A stretch of 64,000 bases of DNA from Pseudochelatococcus sp050946405 (GCF_050946405.1 NZ_JBMNUS010000012.1:1-64000), one strand, 5' to 3'. Shown: positions 42,691 through 51,106, counted from the first letter of the stretch. Notes: generated by a model not told the origin, from the letters alone. A program made the numbers and translations.

Positions 42691-43020
42691 ATGGCCGCAA
42701 CGAATCGCATTCGATTGAAGGACCCTGCTCATCCTGGTGGGTTCGTGAGAAGTGAAATAATCGAAGCCCACGGGCTATCGGTGACTGACGCCGCGCATGC
42801 GTTGGGTGTCACACGCCCTGCGTTGTCCGCCCTTCTAAATCAGCGCGCGCATCTATCACCGGAGATGGCACTCCGAATTGAGAAGGCCTTTGGCGTGTCA
42901 TTGGACACCCTCATGCGTATGCAGAATAGCTTTGATATTGCCCAAGTTCGGAAACGGGAGAAGGACATCAAAGTCTCCCCATTCCGCATGCCGCTGACAC
43001 GGCAGTCGAGTCGCCCATGA
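42691..43020 (+). CDS. higA: HigA-family regulator heading the restriction-modification operon
   Basis: A 109-aa HigA/XRE-type protein: HPGGFVRSEIIEAHGLSVTD, AAHALGVTRPALSALLNQRA and LSPEMALRIEKAFGVSLDTL. HigA normally neutralises HigB, but no HigB gene lies upstream; instead the gene overlaps vsr by 4 bp. It therefore probably serves as the controller of the downstream restriction-modification genes, the role played elsewhere by C proteins. That role is inferred from position. Confidence 0.8.
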   Translation: MAATNRIRLKDPAHPGGFVRSEIIEAHGLSVTDAAHALGVTRPALSALLNQRAHLSPEMALRIEKAFGVSLDTLMRMQNSFDIAQVRKREKDIKVSPFRMPLTRQSSRP

Positions 43021-43454
43021 AATTCGTCGAATCGACATCTTTAGATACCTTGCAGCCAGCGGAGCGGAGTGCCCGCATGGCGCTGATCCGCAGTAAGGAC
43101 ACTAGACCTGAACTTGCAGTGCGCCGACTCGTGCATGGAATGGGCTATCGTTATCGATTACATGCGCGGGATCTGCCTGGCCGTCCTGATCTCGTTTTTC
43201 GAGCACGGCGCAAGGTGATATTCGTGCATGGCTGTTTCTGGCATAGGCATGACGATCCAAATTGCAAACTTGCTCGCCTCCCGCGTTCCCGTCTCGATTT
43301 TTGGATGCCTAAATTAGATGGCAACAAGGCGCGCGACGAGCGGGTTATCAGAGAATTAGATGGCATGGGCTGGAAGGCCATTACCATCTGGGAATGCCAA
43401 TTAAAAGCAACGGCTTCGCTAGAAGCAATTGTTAGGGAGTTTCTTGAGAGATGA
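43017..43454 (+). CDS. vsr: Very short patch repair endonuclease
   Basis: A 145-aa Vsr nuclease: ARMALIRSKDTRPELAVRRL, GRPDLVFRARRKVIFVHGCF and FWHRHDDPNC, the conserved catalytic and zinc region. It nicks at T:G mismatches that arise from deamination of 5-methylcytosine, and so accompanies the downstream C5-methyltransferase, with which it overlaps by 4 bp. Confidence 0.92.
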   Translation: MKFVESTSLDTLQPAERSARMALIRSKDTRPELAVRRLVHGMGYRYRLHARDLPGRPDLVFRARRKVIFVHGCFWHRHDDPNCKLARLPRSRLDFWMPKLDGNKARDERVIRELDGMGWKAITIWECQLKATASLEAIVREFLER

Positions 43455-44608
43455 AATCAATAGAATTGTTCGCAGGTGCTGGCGGACTTGGCATGGGGCT
43501 CCATGAGGCTGGATTTCATCCTTTACAGGTTGTGGAATGGGATCGTGATTCCTGTGATACGCTTCGCGATAATAAAACACGTGGGCAGAAGCTCGTGAGA
43601 GATTGGCCGCTGACTGAAGGAGATGTTCGCGATGTAGGGTTTAAAGCCTTCGAGGGCAATCTCGATCTCGTCTCGGGTGGCCCTCCCTGTCAACCATTTT
43701 CGCTCGGCGGAAAGCATGGGGCGTATAGCGATGCTCGTGACATGTTTCCACAGGCTATCAGGGCAGTGCGTGAGGCTCGCCCTCGTGCATTCCTGTTTGA
43801 GAATGTGAAAGGTCTGACACGCGAAGCATTCCGCAACTATTTTGAGTACATTCGATTGCAGCTCGAGCATCCTGAAGTGATGTTAAAGAGTGACGAGACA
43901 TGGACCGACCATCTTGTGCGTCTGGAGCGCCACCATACACGGGGTCGCAGGAGCGGCCTGAACTATCAAGTGGTAACTCGCGTACTTAATGCGGCCAACT
44001 ATGGCGTTCCCCAGAGGCGCGAGCGTGTCGTCTTCGTCGGGTTCCGCGATGATCTACACGTTTCGTGGAGCTTCCCAGAGGGAACACATTCCCTCGATGC
44101 CCTGCTCTGGGAGCAAGTAAGGGCTAACGATTATTGGGAGCGCCACGAAGTCGCCCGTAAAGACCGGAAGCTGTCTGACCGGGCCATTGCACGCGGTAAG
44201 GCCCTCCGTGAGAAGCCAAGTAGTCTGCCTTGGCGAACCGTTCGCGACGCTATCCGCGATTTGCCGGACCCGGAAACTCGCAAAGCGTCAACCATCCCAA
44301 ACCATCGATTTCAGGCAGGTGCCCGATCATACACCGGGCATACGGGCAGTCCATTTGACGAGCCCGCCAAGACACTCAAGGCTGGAGTACATGGCGTGCC
44401 GGGTGGAGAAAACATGTTGGCCCGAGCCGATGGCTCAGTGCGCTATTTCACTATCCGAGAAAGTGCGCGTTTGCAGACTTTTCCCGACGACTACCTGTTT
44501 CATGGATCGTGGACGGAAAGCATGCGTCAACTTGGCAACGCTGTTCCAGTGCAGCTTGCACGGAGAATTGGTGAGGACGTCGCAAAACATTTGATGGTCG
44601 CGGCATGA
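43451..44608 (+). CDS. dcm: C5-cytosine DNA methyltransferase of the restriction-modification system
   Basis: A 385-aa methyltransferase: motif I ELFAGAGGLGMGLHEAG, motif IV SGGPPCQPFSLGGKHG with the catalytic Cys, motif VI FLFENVKGL, motif VIII VPQRRERVVFVGF, motif IX TIRESARLQTFPDDY and motif X LGNAVPVQLARRIG. It protects the host DNA from the Eco29kI-type enzyme that follows. Base composition is clearly less GC-rich than the prophage. Confidence 0.93.
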   Translation: MKSIELFAGAGGLGMGLHEAGFHPLQVVEWDRDSCDTLRDNKTRGQKLVRDWPLTEGDVRDVGFKAFEGNLDLVSGGPPCQPFSLGGKHGAYSDARDMFPQAIRAVREARPRAFLFENVKGLTREAFRNYFEYIRLQLEHPEVMLKSDETWTDHLVRLERHHTRGRRSGLNYQVVTRVLNAANYGVPQRRERVVFVGFRDDLHVSWSFPEGTHSLDALLWEQVRANDYWERHEVARKDRKLSDRAIARGKALREKPSSLPWRTVRDAIRDLPDPETRKASTIPNHRFQAGARSYTGHTGSPFDEPAKTLKAGVHGVPGGENMLARADGSVRYFTIRESARLQTFPDDYLFHGSWTESMRQLGNAVPVQLARRIGEDVAKHLMVAA

Positions 44609-44633
44609 ATTGGCCTCAACGGAGTGTTGGCCA

Positions 44634-45392
44634 ATGACTCGTGGCTATCGTGAATTCGAATTCGATCTCCCTGGAGCGCTGCTCGATCATCTCGTGCGCG
44701 CTCTGGATGAATTGGAACAGGCACCGCTCGATGCAATCAATCTTTCTGGCGTTCCTGAGGCGCAAGGAGTTTACCAACTATTCTTGGACGGCCAACTTGT
44801 CTACATTGGCAAGACCGATGCCGAATCGGGCCTATTTAGACGGCTAACGCGGCACTCCACAAAGGTAAATCATCGATCTGGGCTTGATCCGGCGCGTGTG
44901 AGTTTTAAGGCCATTCGTATTTTTGTCTTTACGGCAATGGACCTCGAGACTCAGCTTATTAAGCATTATACGGCAGGTGATGGGACCCGCTGGAATGGCA
45001 GTGGATTTGGATCAAATGATCCCGGCCGCAACCGCGATAACTCAACGCCAGGCACGTTTGATCGGGAGTTCCCGATTGATATTGACTATCTATTGGATGC
45101 AGATTTTTCCGGCACGAAGTCGGCTGCGGCGGTAGCAAATCAACTTAAGGCACTCCTGCCTTATACGTTTCGCTTTCAAACTCATCCTCCACGCTCTCGG
45201 ACACCGCATCCCGATCTCGCCAACACAGAAGTTACGATGCCCCATGGTCAGATGACCGCACGGCGCGTCATCGAAGAACTGGTACGTCAACTTCCGCCAG
45301 GTTGGCAGGCAACCGCCCTTTCGGCGGTACTTATTCTTTATCGTGAGCAAGTGGACACCTATCCACAGGCAACGATCTTGGTGCGGTCATAG
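44634..45392 (+). CDS. Eco29kI-type GIY-YIG restriction endonuclease
   Basis: A 252-aa enzyme with a GIY-YIG nuclease core: EAQGVYQLFLDGQLVYIGKT, then the Arg-bearing helix GLFRRLTRHSTKVNH and the acidic helix MDLETQLIKHYTAGDG. The remaining sequence (GTRWNGSGFGSNDPGRNRDN, FDREFPIDIDYLLDADF) matches the Eco29kI family, whose prototype cuts CCGCGG. The site here is not proven. The ATG at 44634 is chosen over an upstream TTG. It lies 25 bp after the methyltransferase. Confidence 0.88.
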   Translation: MTRGYREFEFDLPGALLDHLVRALDELEQAPLDAINLSGVPEAQGVYQLFLDGQLVYIGKTDAESGLFRRLTRHSTKVNHRSGLDPARVSFKAIRIFVFTAMDLETQLIKHYTAGDGTRWNGSGFGSNDPGRNRDNSTPGTFDREFPIDIDYLLDADFSGTKSAAAVANQLKALLPYTFRFQTHPPRSRTPHPDLANTEVTMPHGQMTARRVIEELVRQLPPGWQATALSAVLILYREQVDTYPQATILVRS

Positions 45393-45449
45393 TGATTTAG
45401 TTTCGGAATATGCGCCTGCACAACAAAATAAGTGTCATTTGGGGGGACT

Positions 45450-46622
45450 ATGAGCGATCAAGAGAGCGACTGGCTTGAACAACTCGACCGGCACTTAGCA
45501 TCACCGTGCCTATCTTGGCTGCTGGGTGCGGGCGTCAGCTACGGCGCGCGAATTCCTCTTATGTATCCGCTCACTGCGCGCGTAAACGCGATGGCGATCG
45601 ATTCTCCCCATGAACCGCTGATCAAAGCTATTTTGGCTGAGTTGCCGGAAGACTCGCACGTCGAGCACCTGTTAAGCCATTTGGGTGATTATACGGCCTT
45701 GGCGGAAAGATCCCGGACGCACAGCGTTCAAGTGGGTGCCACGACATATTCCCATGAACAACTTACTGAAGCGCATGAAGCGATATTAGGTTGGATTGCG
45801 ACCACTATCCGTTGGGGCTACATCCCCGCGTTCGAAGGGCAGGTCGAAAGCATTGGCTCGCCAGAAAACGCCCTTACTCGAATTGATGAGCATAGCGCTT
45901 TCATCGGAGCACTGTTCCACACCGCCCAGGCGGGCCTTCAGGACAGGCGACGTCCAGTACGCATTTTTACGACTAACTATGACACGCTCATAGAGGATGC
46001 CGTTGCCTTGGCGCACATCCCTTATTGGGACGGCTTCTCCGGCGGTGCCGTTGCTTTTCGTTCACACCGTTTCGGCCAGGACGAGCCGAAAACCGGAATT
46101 CGCGCATGTGTCGTGAAACTCCATGGTTCGATCGACTGGCACCTTGGTGAAGACGGAAAGGTCTGGCGCGTCCGCGATCTCGACTCTTACCCCACCCGTA
46201 AGGGGTTGATCCTTATTCATCCGCAGGCGACCAAGTATGCCGCGACTCAAAGAGATCCGTTTGCCGCGCAGTTCGATCTGTTCCGTCGTGCGCTTTCCGG
46301 CGGCGAAGACAATGTACTTGCGGTGTGCGGCTACAGTTTCGGCGATGATCACATAAATCAGGAAATCGAACTCTGCATGGAGAGAGTAGATAGCCGGACA
46401 ACCTTGCTCGCCTTTGTGCAGGAAGGTGAGGAAATGGCCGAATGTTTGGTTCGTTGGAAAAACTCCATCTGGGGTGCAAGGGTTTATGTGGTGACCGAGA
46501 AGGGCCTCTACATCGGAAAGCAGGGGCCATTTCACGCGCCTGAGGGTGGCAAAACACGCAACTGGTGGACCTTCGCGGGTGTAACAAAAATTCTTCGCGA
46601 TGGCTCGGAGGGAAGCCTGTGA
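45450..46622 (+). CDS. SIR2-family NADase-type defence protein
   Basis: A 390-aa SIR2_2 protein: LLGAGVSYGARIP (GAGVS 26-30), IFTTNYDTLIED (174-182) and VVKLHGSIDWH with the catalytic His225. Bacterial SIR2 effectors degrade NAD+ during phage attack. The ATG at 45450 has a GGGGGGAC site. The stop overlaps the GTG of the HerA gene, so the two proteins are made together, as in SIR2-HerA (Nezha-type) systems where HerA assembles and controls the effector. Confidence 0.9.
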   Translation: MSDQESDWLEQLDRHLASPCLSWLLGAGVSYGARIPLMYPLTARVNAMAIDSPHEPLIKAILAELPEDSHVEHLLSHLGDYTALAERSRTHSVQVGATTYSHEQLTEAHEAILGWIATTIRWGYIPAFEGQVESIGSPENALTRIDEHSAFIGALFHTAQAGLQDRRRPVRIFTTNYDTLIEDAVALAHIPYWDGFSGGAVAFRSHRFGQDEPKTGIRACVVKLHGSIDWHLGEDGKVWRVRDLDSYPTRKGLILIHPQATKYAATQRDPFAAQFDLFRRALSGGEDNVLAVCGYSFGDDHINQEIELCMERVDSRTTLLAFVQEGEEMAECLVRWKNSIWGARVYVVTEKGLYIGKQGPFHAPEGGKTRNWWTFAGVTKILRDGSEGSL

Positions 46623-48478
46623 CCTCGCCCTTTGAATCCGTCGCAGACCTCAAAGTCGGCACCATCGTTGAAGTTTCTGGCTCAACCGTCAAGGTTGAGT
46701 TGTCCGGCGACGTATCAGAACTCACCCGTAGTTACGGCGGGCGAGTTTACCCGATTGGACAGATAGGGAGCGTGGTGAAGGTTCATTTTGGTCGCCGCCT
46801 CGTATTTGGCTTTGTCACGCTTTTGCGGATGCGTTCAGAAGAGCTCGTCGAAATCGCTACGCCGATCCCTGCGGATGCAGATCAGCGGGTCATGGAGATC
46901 GAATTGTTCGCCGAAGGCGTTTGGAATTCGAGTGAAAGCCGTCTTACATTCACCCGGGGTGTCTCCACCTATCCGCTGCCTCGCCAGAACGTCTATCTGC
47001 TGACCCGGGATGAAGCGGGACTTTTGTACAAATCCGCCGAAGGTCAGAGGCCGGACGGGGCCGACCCCCTGGTTCCTTTCGCAACCTATGTAGGTGCGGA
47101 TGCTGCGCAATGTCGGGCTAATATCGACAAGATGTTCAGCCTTCATTGCGCGGTTCTTGGATCAACCGGTTCCGGAAAATCCGGTGCCGTTGCCGCAATA
47201 CTGCATAGCGTGCTCGACCATCATCCTGTCGAGGGCACCGTATGCCGACCCCGGATCGTTATAATCGATCCACATGGAGAATATGGACGTGCATTTGGCG
47301 CGCGAGCCGTAGTCTACCGGGCATATGACCCGATCGGGACGGAAGAAACAGCGGGCACGCCAATCCAGCTTCCCTATTGGCTCATGTCCGCCGAAGAATT
47401 CCGTCTGCTTGTCAGCGGCAAAACGGAATTCGAGGCCACTTCGCAACACAACATCGTATATAAAGCCCTCACTCACGCCAGAATGGTGACGGCAGGCATG
47501 GTCGATCCCGCGCCTACATCTTATGACTGGAATGCTCCCACGGACGGTTCGGCTCATGACGAGCCGAAGCCCAAGGCAGGTGTAGAAGCTTCCAAGCTCG
47601 CGGAGTTCGATCGCGATAAGCCCCGTCCGTTCTCCCTGACGGAGTTCACCAACCATATCGCATTTGTCCAAGCGGCCCGTCCAAAGAAAGACGGCAAGAT
47701 GGAGCGGGTGACAGAATCTGAATTCGCCAAGGGCTTCAAGTCAATCTTGGACAAAGTCGCTGTGCTTCGCCGCGATCCCCGCATCCGTTTTCTTATGAAT
47801 GATTGGACTCCAACTGATACGCAACTCGGCGGTCTGATCGCTCAGTTCATCGGTGATGCATCCACCGCGCCCGGAGATAATCGCGACCTACGGATTATCG
47901 ACATTTCCGGCCTGCCCAACGAAGTTGCTGGACCTTTAGCGGCTGTAATTGCCCGGCTGCTTTTTCAGTACAAGCTCTATCAAACTCAGGACGAGCGGAA
48001 GCGCGACCCTATCCTTCTCGTATGCGAGGAAGCACATAGATACGTGCCCGACAAAGGCGAGGCGGAATATGCTGCAGCCCAATCGGCAGTCCGGCGCATC
48101 GCGCGTGAGGGACGAAAATACGGTATTGGTCTCATGCTTGTAAGCCAGCGCCCGGCCGACGTGGAAAGCACGGTCATTTCTCAATGCGGCACTTGGCTCG
48201 TTCTTCGATTGACCAATGCTGCAGACCAGTCACATGTTGCGCGGTTTCTGCCGGATGGTTTGTCAGGAATGACCAGAGCTTTACCGACCCTCGCTCAGCA
48301 GGAAGCCCTGTTCGTTGGTGAGGGAGCTTCACTACCAGCGAAAATAAAAATCCGTGATCTACCCGACACTAAACTTCCGCGCTCTGCGAGCGTTCGGTTT
48401 GCAGAAGGCTGGGCGGCAGATCGGCTCAATGCGGCTGAGATTGGCGTGGTCGCAGCGCGAATGGATGGAACTGCCTGA
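46619..48478 (+). CDS. herA: HerA-type DNA translocase ATPase, partner of SIR2
   Basis: A 619-aa HerA/FtsK-like ATPase. An N-terminal HAS-barrel (about 10-75, VGTIVEVSGSTVKVELSGDV) is followed by Walker A GSTGSGKS (181-188), Walker B PILLVCEEAHRYVP and the Arg-finger region RIAREGRKYGIGLMLVSQRP. An insert with DEPKPKAGVEASKLAEFDRD is also seen. It starts with GTG at 46619, overlapping SIR2 by 4 bp behind GGAGGGAAG. In known systems the hexamer binds SIR2 into a large complex that senses phage DNA or proteins. Confidence 0.9.
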   Translation: MTSPFESVADLKVGTIVEVSGSTVKVELSGDVSELTRSYGGRVYPIGQIGSVVKVHFGRRLVFGFVTLLRMRSEELVEIATPIPADADQRVMEIELFAEGVWNSSESRLTFTRGVSTYPLPRQNVYLLTRDEAGLLYKSAEGQRPDGADPLVPFATYVGADAAQCRANIDKMFSLHCAVLGSTGSGKSGAVAAILHSVLDHHPVEGTVCRPRIVIIDPHGEYGRAFGARAVVYRAYDPIGTEETAGTPIQLPYWLMSAEEFRLLVSGKTEFEATSQHNIVYKALTHARMVTAGMVDPAPTSYDWNAPTDGSAHDEPKPKAGVEASKLAEFDRDKPRPFSLTEFTNHIAFVQAARPKKDGKMERVTESEFAKGFKSILDKVAVLRRDPRIRFLMNDWTPTDTQLGGLIAQFIGDASTAPGDNRDLRIIDISGLPNEVAGPLAAVIARLLFQYKLYQTQDERKRDPILLVCEEAHRYVPDKGEAEYAAAQSAVRRIAREGRKYGIGLMLVSQRPADVESTVISQCGTWLVLRLTNAADQSHVARFLPDGLSGMTRALPTLAQQEALFVGEGASLPAKIKIRDLPDTKLPRSASVRFAEGWAADRLNAAEIGVVAARMDGTA

Positions 48479-48571
48479 AGCGCACTAGTTTTGAAAGTTT
48501 AGAAGGGATTTCTAAGGGCGCTGCCCTCGCGCGGCGCAAGAAAACTCTTCGGCCTTTCGCGGCATAAACGG

Positions 48572-48696
48572 CCCGCTCCCCGCAAGCGGGTCCCCTCCAT
48601 ATATTCCACGGTGCCGAAGACTTCTCTGGCACCTTGCTACCCTGGTCTCGCCGACGGGCAAGGGTTCAGGAGCGCGCGCTTCGCTGCTCTGAACCC
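48572..48696 (+). other. Three-hairpin leader of the ICE methyltransferase gene
   Basis: Three consecutive stems precede the gene: CCCGCT/AGCGGG (48572-48590), GGTGCC/GGCACC (48610-48633) and GGGTTCAG/CTGAACCC (48662-48696). The last ends 21 bases before the start codon and could control access to the ribosome site AAGGATTAGAG. Whether this is a regulatory leader or structured ICE DNA is open. Confidence 0.5.
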
Positions 48697-48717
48697 CAAA
48701 CCCGAAGGATTAGAGAG

Positions 48718-49389
48718 ATGACCAACAGCACCCAGGCCCCCCGCAATGTGATTTTCAATGACGATTGCATTGACGTGATGCGGTCCTTTGACCGGGCATC
48801 GATAGATTTCATCCTGACCGACCCGCCCTATGTGACCAACTTCCGCGACCGGCAGGGCCGCACCGTTGCCAATGACGATAACGGTCGCTGGCTTCGCCCC
48901 GCGTTCAACCAGATGCACCGCGTTTTGAAGGATGGCGGCTTTTGCGTCAGCTTCTACGGATGGAACAAGGTCGATTTGTTCATGGACGCATGGAAGGCGG
49001 CAGGCTTCCGCGTTGTCGGGCATCTAGTTTTCCGCAAGCGTTATGCGTCATCGGCCCGCTTCCTTCGCTATGAGCATGAGCAGGCTTATTTGCTGGCAAA
49101 GGGTAATCCGACCTTGCCCGCACAGCCCATCCCCGATGTGCTGGACTTTCCTTATACCGGGAACAAGCTGCATCCGACGCAGAAGCCCATCGAAGCCCTG
49201 ACGCCGCTTATCGAGGCGTTCACGAAGCCGGGCGACCTTGTGCTGGACCCGTTCAGCGGCAGCGGTTCGACCCTGGCAGCCGCGCAGCAGACCGGGCGCG
49301 ACTGGACCGGCATCGAGCTGGACAACGGCCACTACCACACGGCCAGCAAGCGCCTTGCAGCCCTGCAACGTCACCGGACGGCAGCATAA
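48718..49389 (+). CDS. DNA amino-methyltransferase (ICE)
   Basis: A 223-aa beta-class methyltransferase: motif IV FILTDPPYVTNF, motif I DPFSGSGSTLAAAQQTG, and a target region between them with GNKLHPTQKPIEALTPLI. DPPY indicates N6-adenine or N4-cytosine. It is an orphan without a nuclease and probably protects the element from host restriction on transfer. The start at 48718 is supported by AAGGATTAGAG; an upstream open stretch of 84 bp is rejected. Confidence 0.88.
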   Translation: MTNSTQAPRNVIFNDDCIDVMRSFDRASIDFILTDPPYVTNFRDRQGRTVANDDNGRWLRPAFNQMHRVLKDGGFCVSFYGWNKVDLFMDAWKAAGFRVVGHLVFRKRYASSARFLRYEHEQAYLLAKGNPTLPAQPIPDVLDFPYTGNKLHPTQKPIEALTPLIEAFTKPGDLVLDPFSGSGSTLAAAQQTGRDWTGIELDNGHYHTASKRLAALQRHRTAA

Positions 49390-49461
49390 CCCCCTTTGCA
49401 CTGGCGCCCGTCAACGGGGCGGGCGCCGCCATTTCCCAACTTCATATGAGAGGATTTCACA

Positions 49462-49752
49462 ATGCGCTGGATTGTTACGATTGACCACCATGGCGGTTGC
49501 ATGGGTTTGGGCGAGGACGTGGACGGCGTTCCGGCACGCGGAAACCCGGAGCAAGCCGAAGCCCTGCCGATGGATTTCCGGCTTCACCTCGCCAGCGGTG
49601 AAGTGCTGTTCGAGGGCCGTTGCAGTGACATTGACGCCGATTGGTGGCACGGTTTCGAGCCGTTGAATTACCTATGGCAACCGTTCCGGTGCCGCCGCCT
49701 GTCATACCGCCGCGCTGGGGCGGATGAACCTTGGCGCTGGCTTCGCCCATGA
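49462..49752 (+). CDS. Small hypothetical ICE protein
   Basis: A 96-aa protein (RWIVTIDHHGGCMGLGEDVD ...), Trp-rich (DADWWHGFEPLNYLWQPFRC) with an Arg-rich end (RRAGADEPWRWLRP). It has a GAGAGGATTT ribosome site and sits 72 bp after the methyltransferase. It reads as real protein but belongs to no family I know. Confidence 0.62.
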   Translation: MRWIVTIDHHGGCMGLGEDVDGVPARGNPEQAEALPMDFRLHLASGEVLFEGRCSDIDADWWHGFEPLNYLWQPFRCRRLSYRRAGADEPWRWLRP

Positions 49753-49842
49753 AGCAACCGCAGGGCTGAAATCGCCGCCGCCGACCCTAACGGGCCGGCG
49801 GCCTTCGCGCGTCCCCTAGACTGCGCGGTGGAAAACTCGCTC

Positions 49843-49938
49843 GCCGGGCGGCGCCCGGCTCGCCAGACAATGCAAGCATTGTTAAGAAGGAAATAACCAA
49901 GGAATTTATCGGGTTACGAGCATCAGTTATCTCCTTGG
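49843..49938. other. Structured leader upstream of the fseA-like gene
   Basis: Hairpin GCCGGGC-GGC-GCCCGGC (49843-49859), palindrome ACAATGCAAGCATTGT (49867-49882) and a hairpin with arms CCAAGGA (49897-49903) and TCCTTGG (49932-49938) follow each other in the 269-bp gap before the fseA-like gene. The palindrome resembles a LuxR/TraR-type operator in symmetry, but its TGC-N2-GCA core is tighter than the usual tra box. Confidence 0.5.
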
Positions 49939-50021
49939 CGCGGCTACCCTTACTTTTCGACTTCTCACAAGCTCTCTGTTCGAGGTTTGTCTTGCACAAC
50001 CCCAAATAGAGAGGTGACGCC

Positions 50022-50237
50022 ATGCTAAGCATCGAGTGGCGCTCGCCGGCGGCATACAGACATGCGAAGAAGATTGTGACTGCCGGACTCGCCTGGGAAT
50101 ATCTCCGTCGTCATGACGGATACCGTCATGACTTCCTGTCGATCACCCGCATCGAGCGACCGGAAGCGGAACAACTGGAATCATTCGCCCAACGCTGGGG
50201 TTTGCGATTTCCCGTGCGATCCCGATACGCCGCCTGA
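50022..50237 (+). CDS. FseA-like excision activator, N-terminal part (DUF6499)
   Basis: A 71-codon frame (LSIEWRSPAAYRHAKKIVTA; LAWEYLRRHDGYRHDFLSIT) of the DUF6499 transcriptional-regulator type. It ends just after WGLRFPV in a meaningless tail, while the frame one base further (+1) continues with the expected DUF2285 protein. In the Mesorhizobium loti element ICEMlSymR7A the two parts are joined by +1 frameshifting to give FseA, which activates excision. The same seems to apply here. RBS GAGAGGTGACGCC. Confidence 0.82.
   Translation: MLSIEWRSPAAYRHAKKIVTAGLAWEYLRRHDGYRHDFLSITRIERPEAEQLESFAQRWGLRFPVRSRYAA
50208..50215 (+). promoter_or_regulatory. +1 ribosomal frameshift site TTT-CCC-G
   Basis: Zero-frame codons CGA TTT CCC GTG CGA lead to a stop at 50235. 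Skipping one base after CCC gives TGC GAT CCC GAT..., which runs open to 50805. The change from sense to nonsense in the first frame and the reverse in the second both fall at CCC-G, where a Pro tRNA could slip +1. The joined product would be 260 aa. Confidence 0.72.
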
Positions 50238-50805
50238 CGGTCAGCCCCTGTTCTGGTCGCCCCGGCTCCAGCCGCACGCAGTCATGCTGTCGCCTGTCGA
50301 GAACGAAACGGCCGAGACCGAGCCCGTCGTCACGCTCGCTCATCTCGACGGTCTCGACCTTCGCCGCGCCTCTGATGGCTGGCATGGCATCTGGCAGGTC
50401 GATGGTGTCGCGCATCAAATCTGGTTGCTCGACGCCGTGCCGGACGCTGCGACCCTTTACGTCGCGCGTCTGCCCATGGACGCTTTCATGGAGCTTCGCT
50501 CGCACGCCGCGCGCCGCCTCTGGCGGTCGGTAGCGAGACGGTCGCCTGGGCCGTCTTTCGGCGAACTACCCGACCAGCTCCGGCAATGGCATATCCTGTC
50601 CCTGCGCGCGCTCGACGCGAGGTTGCGCGGCGAGAGCTACCGCACCATCGCCGAAGTTCTGCTCGGCTTTCATGGCAACAAGGAAGATTTCGAGAGCGAT
50701 CCACGCAAGAACAAAGCCCGCCGCCTCGTCGCCCACGGCCTCATGATGATGCACGGCGGCTATCGTCTGCTGCTGCATTATCCGATCAAGCGCGGCAAGC
50801 GCTGA
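50215..50805 (+). CDS. FseA-like excision activator, C-terminal part (DUF2285)
   Basis: From 50215 the second frame encodes 196 aa ending in a DUF2285 helix-turn-helix domain: LDARLRGESYRTIAEVLLGF, FESDPRKNKARRLVAHGLMM and GYRLLLHYPIKRGKR. The linker (DGQPLFWSPRLQPHAVMLSP) is typical of the joined proteins. An independent start, such as ATG 50284, would give only the DUF2285 part without the N-terminal domain. Its predicted role is activation of the excisionase gene nearby. Confidence 0.82.
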   Translation, partial: CDPDTPPDGQPLFWSPRLQPHAVMLSPVENETAETEPVVTLAHLDGLDLRRASDGWHGIWQVDGVAHQIWLLDAVPDAATLYVARLPMDAFMELRSHAARRLWRSVARRSPGPSFGELPDQLRQWHILSLRALDARLRGESYRTIAEVLLGFHGNKEDFESDPRKNKARRLVAHGLMMMHGGYRLLLHYPIKRGKR

Positions 50806-50818
50806 TCCGGCTTCGCCG

Positions 50819-51106
50819 TCACCCCTCGTCTGCGGCGTCCTGCTCCAGAAGCCGCCTATAGCCTTCGCGAGAGAACCATTCGGCGCGCGCGAGGTGACTT
50901 TCCCAGCAACGTCGCGTCTGTGCTTCATCGTCAACCGGATCGCGGTGCAGGACGATTTGCGCCACTTCTTTCCAGTCGGCACCGTCCGCCTTAGCGTCCA
51001 GAAGGCGCAGATAGGTCACATGGTGCTGTTCGTCATAGGGTGTGATGTCGTTTCCCGTTGGCGCTAGATCGTCCACATCGGGGTCAAGTTCGACCGGAAC
51101 CCGCAT
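50819..51106 (-). CDS. QseM-like antiactivator (DUF2285 single-domain)
   Basis: A 95-aa protein with EQHHVTYLRLLDAKADGADW, KEVAQIVLHRDPVDDEAQTR and WESHLARAEWFSREGYRRLL, a stand-alone DUF2285-type domain. In ICEMlSymR7A such a protein, QseM, binds FseA and TraR and blocks transfer. It is convergent with the fseA-like gene, 13 bp apart. The ATG at 51106 is preferred over 51112 because of spacing to AAGGGG. Confidence 0.8.
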   Translation of the reverse strand: MRVPVELDPDVDDLAPTGNDITPYDEQHHVTYLRLLDAKADGADWKEVAQIVLHRDPVDDEAQTRRCWESHLARAEWFSREGYRRLLEQDAADEG

